64,000 bases of DNA from Polyangia bacterium. Lineage in GTDB: Bacteria > Myxococcota_A > Polyangia > Nannocystales > Nannocystaceae. The DNA lies in NCBI GenBank assembly GCA_030424595.1, contig JAUHWG010000008.1, forward strand, positions 186,001 through 250,000. Reading direction: 5' to 3'. Both the position numbers and the translations under genes were made by a program. Position 1 is the stretch's first letter; every line of letters starts with the position of its first letter. Below are positions 63,437 through 64,000 of this stretch, piece after piece. The notes beneath the pieces were generated by a model. The model searched no databases, was not told the DNA's origin, and worked only from the letters and a program-made list of their open reading frames with translations.

Positions 63437-64000
63437 GGGTTGATCACCTTGAGGCGGAGACCGCCGGGGTAGGCGTAGGAGGTGGCGTTGGAGTAGCCGA
63501 CCGAGACGATGCCGAAGGGATCGGCGCTCTCCGTGTAGTGCGAGCCGACGTTGATCTTCCAGTCCGCGACCTCGTACTCGCCGACGGTGTAGTAGCCGGT
63601 GACCGTCTGGCCGTCGACCGTGACGTCCGCACCGCCGGCCTGGCGGATGATCTGGACGTAGTTGAGCGGGTAGTTGCCGGTGCCGGTCGCGAACGCGTAG
63701 CTGTTCAGGAACTGCTCGACCGGGATCATCTGGTACATCGCCGGGTCGCCGGTGCCGGCGCCGCAGGTCTGGCTCTCGAGGTACTGGACCGGGAGGAAGG
63801 GCTTGTCGCTCTTGAAGACGAACGAGGTGCCGTTTGACACCTGGATGTCCTTGTACTGGCCCTTGTTGGCCAGGACGATCGGCGTGCCCGGCTGCGCCGG
63901 CTCGGTGGTGACGGTCGTGTTGTCCTCACCGGCGTAGACGCGCCAGTGGTGCTTCTCGTTGCCGCGGTCGGGGGAGTGGGCGCCGACGTACTCCTTGCCC
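63430..64000 (-). CDS. IgGFc-binding-like surface protein, paralogue 2 (5' partial)
   Basis: The frame runs off the right edge, so only the last 189 residues are visible. They align with the C-terminus of paralogue 1 throughout: KHHWRVYAGEDNTTV, PFLPVQYLESQTCGAGTGDP, VPVEQFLN-type strands and the identical ending LKVINPQ. By eye about two thirds of positions are identical, which points to a tandem gene duplication. The gene order (this copy upstream, 12-bp repeats and a terminator between) indicates separate transcripts. Confidence 0.9.
   Translation of the reverse strand, partial: GKEYVGAHSPDRGNEKHHWRVYAGEDNTTVTTEPAQPGTPIVLANKGQYKDIQVSNGTSFVFKSDKPFLPVQYLESQTCGAGTGDPAMYQMIPVEQFLNSYAFATGTGNYPLNYVQIIRQAGGADVTVDGQTVTGYYTVGEYEVADWKINVGSHYTESADPFGIVSVGYSNATSYAYPGGLRLKVINPQ

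Overview
The window is very GC-rich, nearly every codon ends in G or C, and it looks like chromosomal DNA of a myxobacterium. The most likely group is Nannocystineae (Nannocystis/Plesiocystis/Enhygromyxa relatives); this is inferred, not tested. Pointers are the many secreted lipoproteins with Ser/Thr/Gly/Asp linkers behind the lipobox, a GGC-plus-hydrophobic-plus-Arg C-terminus of the MYXO-CTERM type, a bacterial lipoxygenase, a DUF1501/DUF1592 pair and an IgGFc-binding-like surface family. No phage, plasmid or transposase gene and no CRISPR array was seen.

Layout. 1-4.2 kb: end of a large FG-GAP/RTX surface protein, a tail-collar (microcystin-dependent-type) protein and a glycine-rich RRM protein. 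4.4-8.2 kb: a leftward operon with dehydratase, flavin halogenase-like oxidoreductase, acyl carrier protein and ketosynthase, resembling part of an aryl-polyene/flexirubin-type pigment pathway. 8.4-19.7 kb: a lipoprotein, a PspA plus CesT/YbjN-like pair, uppS-cdsA, a remarkable RGG-box protein with six Cys/Trp modules, more lipoproteins and an RlmL-like methyltransferase. 20-28.8 kb: pyruvate kinase, tRNA-Leu(AAG), a CPBP protease, 3-hydroxybutyryl-CoA dehydrogenase, an ABC ATPase, a lipoprotein with two DsbA domains and a lipoxygenase. 29-39.5 kb: beta-propeller lipoprotein, the DUF1501/DUF1592 operon, a fused MFS-spermidine synthase and a lipoprotein with seven Cys repeats. 39.8-48 kb: a conserved hypothetical, a MoaD-MoaE fusion, an SprT-like protease, malic enzyme, peptide deformylase, ferredoxin and an Mrp/ApbC scaffold. 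48-64 kb: an orphan SctV/FlhA-type export protein, tryptophan 2,3-dioxygenase with a sarcosine-oxidase-family flavoenzyme, peroxiredoxin, DUF3311-symporter-FGE-like operon, a desaturase, tRNA-Arg and tRNA-Ser, a MYXO-CTERM-like protein and two IgGFc-binding-like paralogues.

Working units supported by spacing or overlap: uppS-cdsA (isoprenoid carrier and CDP-diacylglycerol synthesis); the ferredoxin and Mrp genes (ATGA overlap, Fe-S handling); dioxygenase plus flavoenzyme (4 bases apart); DUF3311, symporter and FGE-like lipoprotein (both junctions overlap); the four-gene ketosynthase/ACP operon; the c-type haem DUF1592 protein with its Tat-exported DUF1501 partner.

The most unusual content is non-coding. 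Two families of intergenic inverted-repeat elements occur twice each (8229-8380 with 45643-45807; 26557-26790 with 42592-42812). In both, base changes between copies keep the stems paired, which suggests selection on a structured RNA or a cruciform-type mobile element. In addition, several genes carry tandem or direct duplications of their own 3' end or stop codon just downstream of the reading frame.
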